Shown in pieces: positions 43,381 through 51,813 of a stretch of DNA of 64,000 nt (position 1 is the first letter of the stretch; each line of letters starts with the position of its first letter). A model generated the notes under the pieces. The model did not search any database, was not told where the DNA came from, and saw only the letters and a list, made by a program, of their open reading frames with translations. Position numbers and translations under genes: made by a program. Source of the DNA: Janibacter alkaliphilus (GTDB lineage Bacteria; Actinomycetota; Actinomycetes; Actinomycetales; Dermatophilaceae). The stretch lies in the NCBI RefSeq assembly GCF_013408565.1, contig NZ_JACBZX010000001.1, forward strand, positions 744,001 to 808,000. The letters are read 5' to 3'.

Positions 43381-44078
43381 CCGGTCGCTCGGCTGCGGGC
43401 ACCCGCGGCGCGGCGCTGCTGTCGGTGGGTGCGCTGCTGCTCGCCGGCTGCGGTGGGGACGACGAGGTCGAGCTCGAGCCCGGGCTGGTCACCTCCAGCT
43501 CGACCACCTCCAAGAGCAACGACGAGGTGGCCCGGGAGCAGGGGCGCACGATGGTGGCGATCTACATCGACGCCCGCGACACCGTGCTCGCCGACCCGGA
43601 GACCTACGCCGACGCCCAGGGTATGGAGGGCTCCGCGGAGACCTCGGCGCTGTACGACGTGAAGATCGAGGCGAGCCGGCTGCGCAGCGAGGACGAGACC
43701 CGTACCGGCGAGACGTCGATCGCGGGCCAGCCGGAGATCGTCGAGGTCGATCTCGACCCGGAGCAGCCTTCCGCCCCGTCGTCCGGGTCCGGTTCTGACA
43801 CGGGGTCCGGGTCGGGCGCGGGGTCCGGCTCTGGTTCCGCGACCGGGTCGGGGTCGTCCACCCCGACGTTGGAGGACAGCGTCAGCACCTCGGGTCCGGC
43901 ACCGGCGACCCAGCCCCCCTTCGTCGAGCTCACCGCGTGCATCGACGAGACCGGGGTGAGCACCGGGGGCAGTGCCGGCAAGCGGACGCAGTGGCGCTTC
44001 AGCGTGGTCAACCGCAGCTGGCCGAACCCGGAGCGCTGGCGCGTGGCCTGGGTGGAGCGCACCTCCACCACCTGCTGA
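43377..44078 (+). CDS. Lipoprotein at the end of the Tad locus
   Basis: 233 residues, GTG start overlapping the previous stop (GTGA). Signal peptide with lipobox ALLLAGC (Cys about 23). Central Gly/Ser-rich spacer (SGSGSDTGSGSGAGSGSG-like, about 140-165) and a C-terminal module FVELTACIDETGV...WRFSVVNRSWPNPERWRVAWVERTS, which is like conserved uncharacterised Tad-linked lipoproteins. Last gene of the island; convergent with the ECF transporter gene 20 bp away. Confidence 0.85.
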   Translation: MTGRSAAGTRGAALLSVGALLLAGCGGDDEVELEPGLVTSSSTTSKSNDEVAREQGRTMVAIYIDARDTVLADPETYADAQGMEGSAETSALYDVKIEASRLRSEDETRTGETSIAGQPEIVEVDLDPEQPSAPSSGSGSDTGSGSGAGSGSGSATGSGSSTPTLEDSVSTSGPAPATQPPFVELTACIDETGVSTGGSAGKRTQWRFSVVNRSWPNPERWRVAWVERTSTTC

Positions 44079-44098
44079 GCCCGGTCAGCCGACCCGGG

Positions 44099-46306
44099 TC
44101 AGCGCAGCAGCGCGACCAGCACGACCACCAGCGGCAGCAGCGCGACGAGCGTGAGCACGCTGTCCGCCGTCCGCCAGGGCGCCGGGGCGTACCAGGTGCG
44201 CCGGTGCCCGGTGGCGAAGCCGCGGGCATCCATGGCCACCGCCAGCTCGGCGGCGGCGAGCAGCGAGCGCAGCAGCACCCCGACGGTCAGCGCCCAGGCG
44301 TGCCGCAGCACGCTGGCCGGGCGACGCCAGGTGACCCCGAGGCCGCGCACCCGGCGCACGTCGCCCATGTCCCGCCAGGTGCTCTCTAGGAGCTGCAGCC
44401 GCTGCAGGGCGGCTGCCAGCGCGACCACCGGGCGGGCCGGAAGGCGCAGCCGCTGCCCGAGGTGGTCGCCGAGCTCGTCCGGGTCGACCAGAGGCACCAC
44501 CAGCGCCGACGGGGCGACGATGAGGGCCACCCGCGCCGCGGCGGTGGCCGCCTCCTCGAGGTCGCGGCTGCCGAGGAACCACGTCGACCACCCCACCGAG
44601 AGCGCGCCGACCGCTCCCGGGAGGAGCAGCCGCGCCAGGGTCGCCCAGCGACGACCGGCCCCCGGCCCCCACAGACCCACCAGGGCGCCGACGAGCACCA
44701 CCGCGAGGGCCGCCAGCGTCACCGGCCACCCGGGCGAGAGGATCGCCGCCGGGATGGCCAGCGCGCCGGCGAGCATGAGCGCGAGCGGGCCGCAGCGCGC
44801 CAGCGGCGGCCGGGCCGGGCCCGGCGGCTCGGGCTCCTCCGGCCGGCGGACCTGACGCACCTCGTCGGCCCGCGCCACCAGCGCCTCGTCGTGGGTCGCC
44901 ACGACGACCCCTCGCCCGGCGGCGCGCTGGGCGAGCAGCAGACCGGTCACCGCCGCCCACGTCCCCCGGTCCTGACCCACCGTCGGCTCGTCGGCCAGCA
45001 GCAGGTCAGGGCCGTGGAAGGCGGCCGCAGCCACCGCCAGCCGCCGCTGCTCCCCCCCGGAGAGCCATCGCGGGTCGGCCTCGGCGAGGTGCCCGAGGCC
45101 GAGCACGTCGAGCAGCCGAGCTGCCCGCTCGCGGTCCCCGGGCCGCTCCCGCCCGAGGTTGCGCGTGGTGGCCAGCACCTCGTCCAGCACGCTGCGGGCG
45201 ACGATCGCCGCGGAGGACCACTGCGGCACCCAGCCCACGGCCGCGGGCAGCGTCTCCGGTCGGGGCGGGTCGGCCGGGTCGAGGTCGCCGATGCGCACGC
45301 TCCCCCCGGAGTCCTGGAAGCCGGCGAGCACCCGCAGCCAGGTGCTCTTGCCGCCACCACTGGGCCCGACCAGGGCGACGGCGGAGCCCGGCGCCACCCG
45401 CAGCTCGTCGTCGGCGCGCAGCACCAGCCGCTCGGCGCGGGTGCCGTCGGCACGGGGCACCGGTCGCCGGACCTGCAGCGGAGCGCACCGGGCGAGCACC
45501 GCGCTCGAGCGACCGGTGCCGGCCCGGTCACCACCACCGAGGGTCTCGGCGGGCAGCACCACCGGGTCCGGGGCGGCCACCCCCGGGACCCAGATCCCGG
45601 CCGCGGCCAGCTCGTCAGCGTGCCGGGCCAGCACCTCTTCGGGCGGCCCGTCGTGACTGACCCGTCCCTGCTCGTCGAGCACGACCAGCCGGTCCACCTG
45701 CGGCAGCCACGGCTCCAGCCGGTGCTCGACGATCACCGTGGTCAGCCCGCGGGCACGGGCCACCTGATCGACCGCGGCCCGCACCTCGGCGGCGCTGCCC
45801 GCGTCCAGCATCGCGGTCGGCTCGTCGAGCAGCAGCAGGTCCGGCTCCAGGGCGAGCGCCCCGGCCAGGGCCAGCCGCTGGGTCTGCCCTCCGGAGAGGG
45901 CGCTGGTCGGGGTGTCCAGCGGCAGCCCGCCCAGCCCGACCGCGTGCAGCGCGGCGGCGACCCGCCCCGGCATCTGCTCCCGGGGCAGCGCGACGTTCTC
46001 CAGGCCGAAGGCGACGTCCCGGCCGACGCTGGCGCCGACCAGCCCGGCGCCGGGCTCCTGCAGCACCAGCCCGACCCGGCCGGCCCGCTCCCCGGGCGGC
46101 CGGTCGCCGATGGTCACCTGCCCGGTCAGATCGCCGGAGCCGGTGGTCTGCAGCACCCCGGCCAGGGCCCGCAGCAGGGTGGACTTGCCGCTGCCCGAGG
46201 CCCCGGCCAGCAGCAGGCGCTGCCCGGGCGGGACGTCGAGGTCGATCCCGGGCAGCACCGGGCGGGTGCGGCCGTACGGGCGCCAGCTCAGCCCGTCGAC
46301 CCGCAC
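44099..46306 (-). CDS. Fused ECF transporter: two ATPase domains plus EcfT (YkoD-YkoC-like)
   Basis: 735 residues. First ATPase: Walker A GASGSGKST (about 35-43), LSGGQTQRLALAGAL, LLLLDEPTAMLD. Second ATPase: Walker A GPSGGGKST (about 311-319), LSGGEQRRLAV, LLADEPTVGQD. From about 505 on are hydrophobic helices ending in MDARGFATGHRRTW, the Ala-Arg-Gly coupling motif of EcfT. So EcfA, EcfA' and EcfT are one polypeptide; in Bacillus the equivalents YkoD and YkoC are separate. Paired with YkoE, it energises uptake of thiamin precursor. GTG 46306 is the best start, but an earlier non-standard start is possible because the frame is open to 46441. Confidence 0.88.
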   Translation of the reverse strand: MRVDGLSWRPYGRTRPVLPGIDLDVPPGQRLLLAGASGSGKSTLLRALAGVLQTTGSGDLTGQVTIGDRPPGERAGRVGLVLQEPGAGLVGASVGRDVAFGLENVALPREQMPGRVAAALHAVGLGGLPLDTPTSALSGGQTQRLALAGALALEPDLLLLDEPTAMLDAGSAAEVRAAVDQVARARGLTTVIVEHRLEPWLPQVDRLVVLDEQGRVSHDGPPEEVLARHADELAAAGIWVPGVAAPDPVVLPAETLGGGDRAGTGRSSAVLARCAPLQVRRPVPRADGTRAERLVLRADDELRVAPGSAVALVGPSGGGKSTWLRVLAGFQDSGGSVRIGDLDPADPPRPETLPAAVGWVPQWSSAAIVARSVLDEVLATTRNLGRERPGDRERAARLLDVLGLGHLAEADPRWLSGGEQRRLAVAAAAFHGPDLLLADEPTVGQDRGTWAAVTGLLLAQRAAGRGVVVATHDEALVARADEVRQVRRPEEPEPPGPARPPLARCGPLALMLAGALAIPAAILSPGWPVTLAALAVVLVGALVGLWGPGAGRRWATLARLLLPGAVGALSVGWSTWFLGSRDLEEAATAAARVALIVAPSALVVPLVDPDELGDHLGQRLRLPARPVVALAAALQRLQLLESTWRDMGDVRRVRGLGVTWRRPASVLRHAWALTVGVLLRSLLAAAELAVAMDARGFATGHRRTWYAPAPWRTADSVLTLVALLPLVVVLVALLR

Positions 46307-46328
46307 CCGCGCGGTGGTGGCGACGACC

Positions 46329-46976
46329 TCAGACAGCGCGCCGCTCCCGCTCCTCCTGGCCCGGCGGGAAGGCGCCGAGGGCGCCCCCCTTCGCCAGCGC
46401 CCGGGTGACCGCCCACCCGGCCAGCCCGGCGAGCACGGCACCGGAGACCGTCATGGTGACGAGGTAGACGAGCTTCCAGTCCATCGACCAGTCGACGTAG
46501 TAGCTGCCGAAGACCTCGTAGGCCCACTCCAGCGGGGCGCTGGCGGCGCCGGCGAGCACCGCCACGAGCGGGCCGAAGGAGCGGTAGGCCAGCAGCGCGA
46601 AGACCAGCTCGGCGCCCAGGCCCTGCAGCAGCCCGGAGACCATCACGGTCATCCCCCACGAGGTGCCGGGGACCATCGAGACGAGCGCGGCGACGAGCTC
46701 GCACAGCAGCGCCGCACCCGGTCGGCGCACCACCAGGCCGCCGACCACCCCAGCGAGGAACCAGACCCCCACGAAGAGGCCGAAGAGGGGCTGCAGGCCG
46801 AACCCCAGGGCGGAGATCGGACCGTTGTAGAGGATGCCGTAGCCCCAGTAGAGGATGCCGAAGGCGGCTCCGAGGAAGGTCACCGTCAGCAGGTCGACGG
46901 TGCGCCAGGCGGCCAGCGGACGGGTGGCCAGCACCGCCTGGGTGCTGCGGGGCGGGCGGGTGGACGTGGTGCTCAT
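46329..46976 (-). CDS. ykoE: ECF transporter substrate-binding (S) component, YkoE family
   Basis: 215-residue membrane protein with six helices: TFLGAAFGILYWGYGILYN (about 33-51), GLQPLFGLFVGVWFLAGVVGGLVVRRPGAALLCELVAALVSMVPGTSWG (about 60-108), LLQGLGAELVFALLAY, LEWAYEVF. This is the YkoE signature of the hydroxymethylpyrimidine/thiamin S component. A TPP riboswitch lies directly upstream and the A-A-T protein directly downstream, which confirms a thiamin role. Confidence 0.93.
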   Translation of the reverse strand: MSTTSTRPPRSTQAVLATRPLAAWRTVDLLTVTFLGAAFGILYWGYGILYNGPISALGFGLQPLFGLFVGVWFLAGVVGGLVVRRPGAALLCELVAALVSMVPGTSWGMTVMVSGLLQGLGAELVFALLAYRSFGPLVAVLAGAASAPLEWAYEVFGSYYVDWSMDWKLVYLVTMTVSGAVLAGLAGWAVTRALAKGGALGAFPPGQEERERRAV

Positions 46977-47065
46977 GCGACGACTCCTGCGCTATGGGTA
47001 GCTCAGGGTGGTCCCGGTCGTCGCCGACCCGCGTGGCACGGAGCGCCGACGACAGGTCCCGAGAT

Positions 47066-47152
47066 CTCGACTGCCTACGCCGGTGCGAACCGGATCAGGT
47101 CCGAGGGTCAGCGGCTCTCGCCGCACTCTCAGCGCTCGCGCGCTCCCCTGTC
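47066..47152 (-). promoter_or_regulatory. TPP riboswitch (THI element)
   Basis: On the minus strand the conserved parts follow in order: GGGGAG, CTGAGAG, a short variable stem, TGACCCT, ACCTGATCCGG, CCGGCGTAGGCAGTCGAG. This is the thiamin pyrophosphate aptamer. It ends about 90 bp before the ykoE start; GGGACCTGTCGTCGGC beyond it could form the expression platform. It should shut down the transporter when TPP is high. The rest of the 321-bp gap (47153-47297) holds the divergent DUF4235 promoter region and no other feature. Confidence 0.93.
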
Positions 47153-47297
47153 GTGGTTGGTGCGGCCAGGGTAGCGCAGGGTCTGCCCGAGTCACCTCGC
47201 CCGTGCCCTCCGGTGTGGCAGAGTGCTGCCTGATCGGCGCCCGGTGCGCCGCAGACCGACGGAGGACCGCCTGCGGGCGGAGCAGAGAGGGAGACCC

Positions 47298-47588
47298 ATG
47301 GGCAGCCTGATGTGGAAGATCCTCGGCACGGGCTCGGCGGTCGTCGCCGGCATCGTCGCCAACAAGATCATCACGGCGATCTGGACCAAGGCCGGCAGGG
47401 ACGCCGAGCTCGACCCCCGGAACCCGGAGTACCCGATCGGCGAGGCCGTCGCATACGCCGCCCTGGCCGGCCTCGGCATGGGCCTGGCCCGCACCATGGC
47501 CACCCGCAAGGCCGCCCAGTTCTACCAGCGCTCGGCCGGCCACCTGCCCGAGGGCATGAAGAGCCAGTACCCCGACAACGAGGCCTGA
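47298..47588 (+). CDS. DUF4235 small membrane protein
   Basis: 96 residues. Hydrophobic N-terminus ILGTGSAVVAGIVANKIITAIW (about 8-29), then PEYPIGEAVAYAALAGLGMGLARTMATRKAAQFYQRSAGHLP, which is the DUF4235 pattern common in Actinobacteria. Function unknown. RBS GAGGGAG before ATG 47298. Confidence 0.9.
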   Translation: MGSLMWKILGTGSAVVAGIVANKIITAIWTKAGRDAELDPRNPEYPIGEAVAYAALAGLGMGLARTMATRKAAQFYQRSAGHLPEGMKSQYPDNEA

Positions 47589-47618
47589 GCCGCCGCGGCG
47601 TCTGCCGCGCTCTAGCCG

Positions 47619-47693
47619 GTCCGGGACAGACGCGAACCTGTCCGGGACAGACGCGAACCTGTCCGGGACAGACGCGAACCTGTCCGGGGCAGA
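47619..47693. repeat. 21-bp tandem repeat array
   Basis: Three perfect copies of GTCCGGGACAGACGCGAACC + T (21 bp: 47619-47639, 47640-47660, 47661-47681) and a partial fourth (GTCCGGGGCAGA). It lies between the DUF4235 stop and the quinone reductase promoter. No spacers, so it is not CRISPR. Confidence 0.92.
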
Positions 47694-47718
47694 TCTGTCG
47701 ATGCACCGAGCGCCCGCC

Positions 47719-47724
47719 TAGGGT
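47719..47724 (+). promoter_or_regulatory. -10 TAGGGT, probable leaderless start of the quinone reductase gene
   Basis: TAGGGT followed by seven bases and GTG 47732. No clear -35 because the 21-bp array ends just upstream. Confidence 0.5.
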
Positions 47725-47731
47725 GGTGGCC

Positions 47732-48709
47732 GTGCGTGCGATCACCATCCCCGAGCCGGGCGACGCCGATGCTCTCGTCGTCGCCGACGTCGACGACCCC
47801 GCCCCCGGTGCGGGGCAGGTCCTGCTGCGGACCGCGGCCGCGGGGGTGAACCGCGCCGACGTCATGCAGCGGATGGGCTTCTACCCGCCGCCGCAGGGCG
47901 CCTCGCCGCTGCCCGGTCTCGAGGTCAGCGGCACGATCAGCGCGCTCGGCGAGGGCGTCGAGGGCTGGGCGGTCGGCGACGAGGTGTGCGCGCTGCTGGA
48001 CGGCGGCGGCTACGCCGAGCAGGTGCTCGCCCCGGCCGGCCAGCTGCTGCCGGTGCCCGACGGGGTCGACCTCGTCGACGCCGCCGGCCTGCCCGAGGTC
48101 GTCTGCACGGTCTGGTCCAACATCTTCCTCACCGCCAACCTCCAGCCGGGCGAGGTGCTGCTCGTCCACGGCGGCAGCTCCGGCATCGGCACCATGGCGA
48201 TCCAGCTGGCGAAGGCGCTCGGCGCGACCGTCGCGGTGACCGCCGGCAGCCCGGAGAAGCTCGCGGCCTGCCGCGGGCTCGGCGCGGACATCACCATCGA
48301 CTACCGCGAGCAGGACTTCGTCGAGGAGATCAAGGCGGCCACCGACGGCCGCGGCGCCGACGTCATCCTCGACAACATGGGGGCGAAGTACCTGCCCCGC
48401 AACGTCTCCGCGCTGGCCACCGCCGGTCGGCTGGTCGTCATCGGGCTCATGGGCGGGCGCACCGGCGAGCTCGACCTGGGGCGGCTGCTCAGCAAGCGCG
48501 GGGCGGTCATCGCCACCAGCCTGCGGGCCCGCCCGGCGCAGGAGAAGGCGACCATCGTCGCCGCGGTCCGCGAGCACGTCTGGCCGCTGCTGGTCGACGG
48601 CACCGTCCGCCCGGTCATCCACTCCCGGCACGCGCTCACCGACGCGGTGGCCGCGCACCAGGAGATGGAGTCCAGCGGTCACATCGGCAAGATCCTGCTC
48701 GTCCCCTGA
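47732..48709 (+). CDS. NAD(P)H:quinone oxidoreductase, zinc-less MDR (PIG3-like)
   Basis: 325 residues. GroES-like N-domain with AGVNRADVMQRMGFYPPPQGAS (about 35-56), the signature of quinone reductases/PIG3; Rossmann loop LLVHGGSSGIGTMAIQLAKALG (about 143-164); no zinc ligands. It reduces quinones with NADPH. Three in-frame GTG codons (47723, 47726, 47732) are possible; 47732 fits the TAGGGT spacing. Monocistronic. Confidence 0.92.
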   Translation: MRAITIPEPGDADALVVADVDDPAPGAGQVLLRTAAAGVNRADVMQRMGFYPPPQGASPLPGLEVSGTISALGEGVEGWAVGDEVCALLDGGGYAEQVLAPAGQLLPVPDGVDLVDAAGLPEVVCTVWSNIFLTANLQPGEVLLVHGGSSGIGTMAIQLAKALGATVAVTAGSPEKLAACRGLGADITIDYREQDFVEEIKAATDGRGADVILDNMGAKYLPRNVSALATAGRLVVIGLMGGRTGELDLGRLLSKRGAVIATSLRARPAQEKATIVAAVREHVWPLLVDGTVRPVIHSRHALTDAVAAHQEMESSGHIGKILLVP

Positions 48710-48823
48710 CCCTTCGGCGCGGCGGGGCGGCTGCCGGCTCGCGCGGGTCGCACCGCAGCCGTGCCGACCTGGCTCGATACCCTGCGCACGTCCGCCGCAC
48801 CCCCTGACCTGACGGAGCCCCGC

Positions 48824-50020
48824 GTGAGTCGTCGCCCCGCCACCTGCCTCGCCGCCATCGGCCTGCTCGCCGTCACCGCCTGCACCGGCGGGTCGGGCGA
48901 GGACATCACGGACAGCGGCACCGACGGGTCGAGCAGCAGCTCGTCCTCGACCGCGGAGCCGACACCCCCCTTCGACACCGCCTCGGTGCCGATCTTCGGC
49001 GGTGAGCTGACCCAGGACGTCTCCGACGAGGAGCTGCAGGAGGCGCTGGACGACGACCGGCTGCCGCCCGGGCCGACGCACGGCACCACCTTCGAGGTGA
49101 TGACGAACGCGATCACCCTGCAGGAGCCGCACGACGTCATGCTCTTCGGCGACTCGATGACCCAGCAGGGCGTCGACCCGGCCCGGCTCGGGGAGCGGCT
49201 CTCGGAGCAGGCCGGTGAGGAGGTCACCGTCTTCGACGCGGCCAGCAGCCGGGCGCGCTGGGGGATCAACAAGATGATGGTCCAGCACGCCATCAACGAG
49301 GACCGGCTGCCGAAGGTGGCCGTGGTGATGATCTCGACGCGGGCGCCGGAGAACGACGACTTCTACTCCTCGGAGATCCAGAAGACCCCCTTCTCGCACG
49401 CCGTGGAGGGCTGCGACCGGGAGATCTCGGAGCAGTGGACCGAGGCGGACGCCGAGGAGTGCCGCCGCGACGTCGACGACCTCGCCTACCGCTTCCGCGA
49501 CGCCGAGGGCCGGGTGGAGCGAGCGCTCGCCGGCGAGGAGATGCCGCAGGACATCATCGTCGACGAGGACAGCCGGCTGCTCGACAACGGCTACCTCGCG
49601 CACTCGTCGGTGAGCGAGGCCAAGGCCCGGGAGACCGGGGAGAAGCGGGCCACCCGCGGCGGCGTCGGCTGGCCGCACAACGAGGAGCAGGCCACCGGCC
49701 GGTTCACCGAGATGGTGCAGATGCTCAAGGACGAGGGGGTCACCGTGATCTCGGCCGAGATCCCCTACACCCCCGGCTACCAGGACCCGCTGGAGCGCGA
49801 GTACCCCGGCTACGACGAGCGTCGGCAGACCGCCGCGGCGAACCTCGCCGACTCCGCCGGCATCGAGCACTTCCCGGTGGACGCATTCGGCGACTGGTGG
49901 GGCGACGGGTCCAGCCGTGACGAGATCCACCTCGCGCCGGAGGGCGCCGCCGACTTCGCCGACCAGCTGGTCGACGACACCCCGGGCTTCGCCGACGCGG
50001 TGACCGCCGGGCTGGAGTAG
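48824..50020 (+). CDS. SGNH-hydrolase-like lipoprotein
   Basis: 398 residues. Lipoprotein signal with lipobox LLAVTAC (Cys about 22), Ser-rich spacer, then an SGNH/GDSL-type domain: DVMLFGDSMTQQGVD (Ser near 110), AASSRARWGINKMM, and the distal DEIHLAPEGAADFA (Asp-x-x-His near 366). Likely acts on an extracytoplasmic ester, possibly an acyl group on a polymer, or is an AlgJ/DltD-like helper; substrate unknown. GTG start with GGAG. Isolated gene. Confidence 0.82.
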   Translation: MSRRPATCLAAIGLLAVTACTGGSGEDITDSGTDGSSSSSSSTAEPTPPFDTASVPIFGGELTQDVSDEELQEALDDDRLPPGPTHGTTFEVMTNAITLQEPHDVMLFGDSMTQQGVDPARLGERLSEQAGEEVTVFDAASSRARWGINKMMVQHAINEDRLPKVAVVMISTRAPENDDFYSSEIQKTPFSHAVEGCDREISEQWTEADAEECRRDVDDLAYRFRDAEGRVERALAGEEMPQDIIVDEDSRLLDNGYLAHSSVSEAKARETGEKRATRGGVGWPHNEEQATGRFTEMVQMLKDEGVTVISAEIPYTPGYQDPLEREYPGYDERRQTAAANLADSAGIEHFPVDAFGDWWGDGSSRDEIHLAPEGAADFADQLVDDTPGFADAVTAGLE

Positions 50021-50081
50021 TCCCGGGCCGGTCGGTGGTCGCGGGCGGACGCCGGTCGTCGCGGCTGCCAGCGGAGGTGCG

Positions 50082-51746
50082 TCAGTCGCCGGCCTCGGCG
50101 GCCATCGCCCGCCCGGCGGTGCGTCCGGAGAAGATGCAGCCGCCGAGGAAGGTGCCCTCCAGCGCGCGGTAGCCGTGCACGCCGCCGCCACCGAAGCCGG
50201 CCGCCTCGCCGGCCGCGTAGAGCCCGGGCACGACCTGCCCGTCCTGGCCGAGCACCCGCGCCGAGAGGTCGGTCTCGAAGCCGCCGAGGGTCTTGCGGGT
50301 GAGGATGTGCAGCTTGACCCCGATCAGCGGGCCGTGGTCGGGGTCGGTGAGCGGCACCGGCGGGTAGGCGCGCTTGCTGATCTTGTCGCCGCGGTAGCCG
50401 CGGGCGGCGTGCATGGCCGCGACCTGGGCGTCCTTGGCGTAGGGGTTGGCCAGCTGCGAGTCACGCTGGTGCACCTGCTGGGCCACCCGGGCCGCGTCCA
50501 GCCGCGGCTCGTCGTCCTCGACCAGCCCGTTCATCTTCGCCACGAGCTCCTCGACGGTGTCCGCCTGGACGAAGTCGACGCCGTGGTCGACGAAGGCCTG
50601 CACCGCCGGGTGCATGTCGGAGAGGCTGCGCTGGCGCAGCACGTCGCGCACGCTCTTGCCGGTGAGATCGGCGTTCTGCTCCGAGCCGCTGAGGCCGAAC
50701 TCCTTGCCGGCGACGCTGCGGTTGGTGACGAACCAGCTGTGGTGGTGCCCCTTCGAGCGCAGGTGGGCCAGGGTGCCGAGGGTGTCGAAGCCGGGGAAGA
50801 GGGGGGCGGGCAGCCGCTCCCCGTCGGCGTCCAGCCACATCGAGCTGGGCCCGGGCAGGATGCGGATGGCGTGCTGCGGCCAGATCGGGTCCCAGTTGGC
50901 GATGCCCTCGACGTAGTGCCACATCCGGTCGCGGTTGATCAGGCGCCCGCCGGCGGCCTCGGTGATGGCGATCATCCGGCCGTCGACGTGCTCGGGCACG
51001 CCGGTGAGCATCTTCGCCGGGGCGCCGCCGAGACGCTCCGGCCAGTTCTCCCGGACGAGGTCGTGGTTGCCGCCGATGCCGCCGGAGGCGACGAGCACCG
51101 ACCCGGCCCGGAGGGTGAAGTCCCCGACCGGGTCGCGGTTGGTGGGGCGGCCGCGCTCGGCCTCGTCCTCGGCGAGGCGGGCCCCGCGGACCCCGACGAC
51201 CCGACCGCCCTCGACGAGCAGCTCGTCGACCCGGTGCCGCGGCAGGTAGCGCACCAGCCCCTGCTCCCGGGCCTGCTGCACCCGGCGGACGAAGGGGGCG
51301 GCCACCCCGGGGCCGGTGCCCCAGGTGATGTGGAAGCGGGGCACCGAGTTGCCGTGCCCGTCGGCGGTCCCGTCGCCGCGCTCGGCCCAGCCGACGACCG
51401 GGAACCAGCGCATCCCCTGCTCGTGCAGCCAGGAGCGCTTCTCGCCGGCGGCGAAGTCGACGTAGGCCTCGGCCCAGCGGCGCGGCCAGTAGTCCTCGTC
51501 GCGGTCGAAGCCGGCGCTGCCCCACCAGTCGGACATCGCCAGCTCGTGGGAGTCGCGCACGCCCATCCGTCGCTGCTCGGGGCTGTCGACGAAGAACAGC
51601 CCGCCGAAGGACCAGTGCGCCTGACCGGCGAGGTTGGCCTCGGACTCCTGGTCGAGCAGCACCACGGTGCGCCCGGCGTCGGTGAGCTCGGCGGTGGCGA
51701 CGAGCCCGGCGAGACCGTGCCCGACGACGATGACGTCAGCGTCCAT
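50082..51746 (-). CDS. FAD-binding dehydrogenase (KstD/FrdA-like)
   Basis: 554 residues. FAD motif DVIVVGHGLAGLVATAELTDAG (residues 4-25), LLDQE, GGLFFVDSPEQRRMGV, and C-terminal GLYAAGEAAGFGGGGVHGYRALEGTFLGGC (split by the FAD contact Gly-run, about 505-535). This is the branch often annotated FAD-binding dehydrogenase, related to 3-ketosteroid dehydrogenase and fumarate reductase flavoproteins. Substrate unknown. A TAGGGT hexamer is exactly six bases before the ATG: probably leaderless. Confidence 0.92.
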   Translation of the reverse strand: MDADVIVVGHGLAGLVATAELTDAGRTVVLLDQESEANLAGQAHWSFGGLFFVDSPEQRRMGVRDSHELAMSDWWGSAGFDRDEDYWPRRWAEAYVDFAAGEKRSWLHEQGMRWFPVVGWAERGDGTADGHGNSVPRFHITWGTGPGVAAPFVRRVQQAREQGLVRYLPRHRVDELLVEGGRVVGVRGARLAEDEAERGRPTNRDPVGDFTLRAGSVLVASGGIGGNHDLVRENWPERLGGAPAKMLTGVPEHVDGRMIAITEAAGGRLINRDRMWHYVEGIANWDPIWPQHAIRILPGPSSMWLDADGERLPAPLFPGFDTLGTLAHLRSKGHHHSWFVTNRSVAGKEFGLSGSEQNADLTGKSVRDVLRQRSLSDMHPAVQAFVDHGVDFVQADTVEELVAKMNGLVEDDEPRLDAARVAQQVHQRDSQLANPYAKDAQVAAMHAARGYRGDKISKRAYPPVPLTDPDHGPLIGVKLHILTRKTLGGFETDLSARVLGQDGQVVPGLYAAGEAAGFGGGGVHGYRALEGTFLGGCIFSGRTAGRAMAAEAGD

Positions 51747-51752
51747 GGGCGC

Positions 51753-51782
51753 ACCCTACCCAGCGGTATCCCGCCCCGTCAG
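51753..51782 (-). promoter_or_regulatory. Leaderless promoter of the FAD dehydrogenase gene
   Basis: CTGACG (51782-51777), 18 bp, TAGGGT (51758-51753), six bases, ATG. Confidence 0.55.
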
Positions 51783-51813
51783 GGCCTCGCCACTCTCCCC
51801 AGGTCCTGGGGGG

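Noticed and set aside
47619..47693. CRISPR or attachment site
   Set aside because: Units abut with no spacers and there is no integrase or tRNA nearby.
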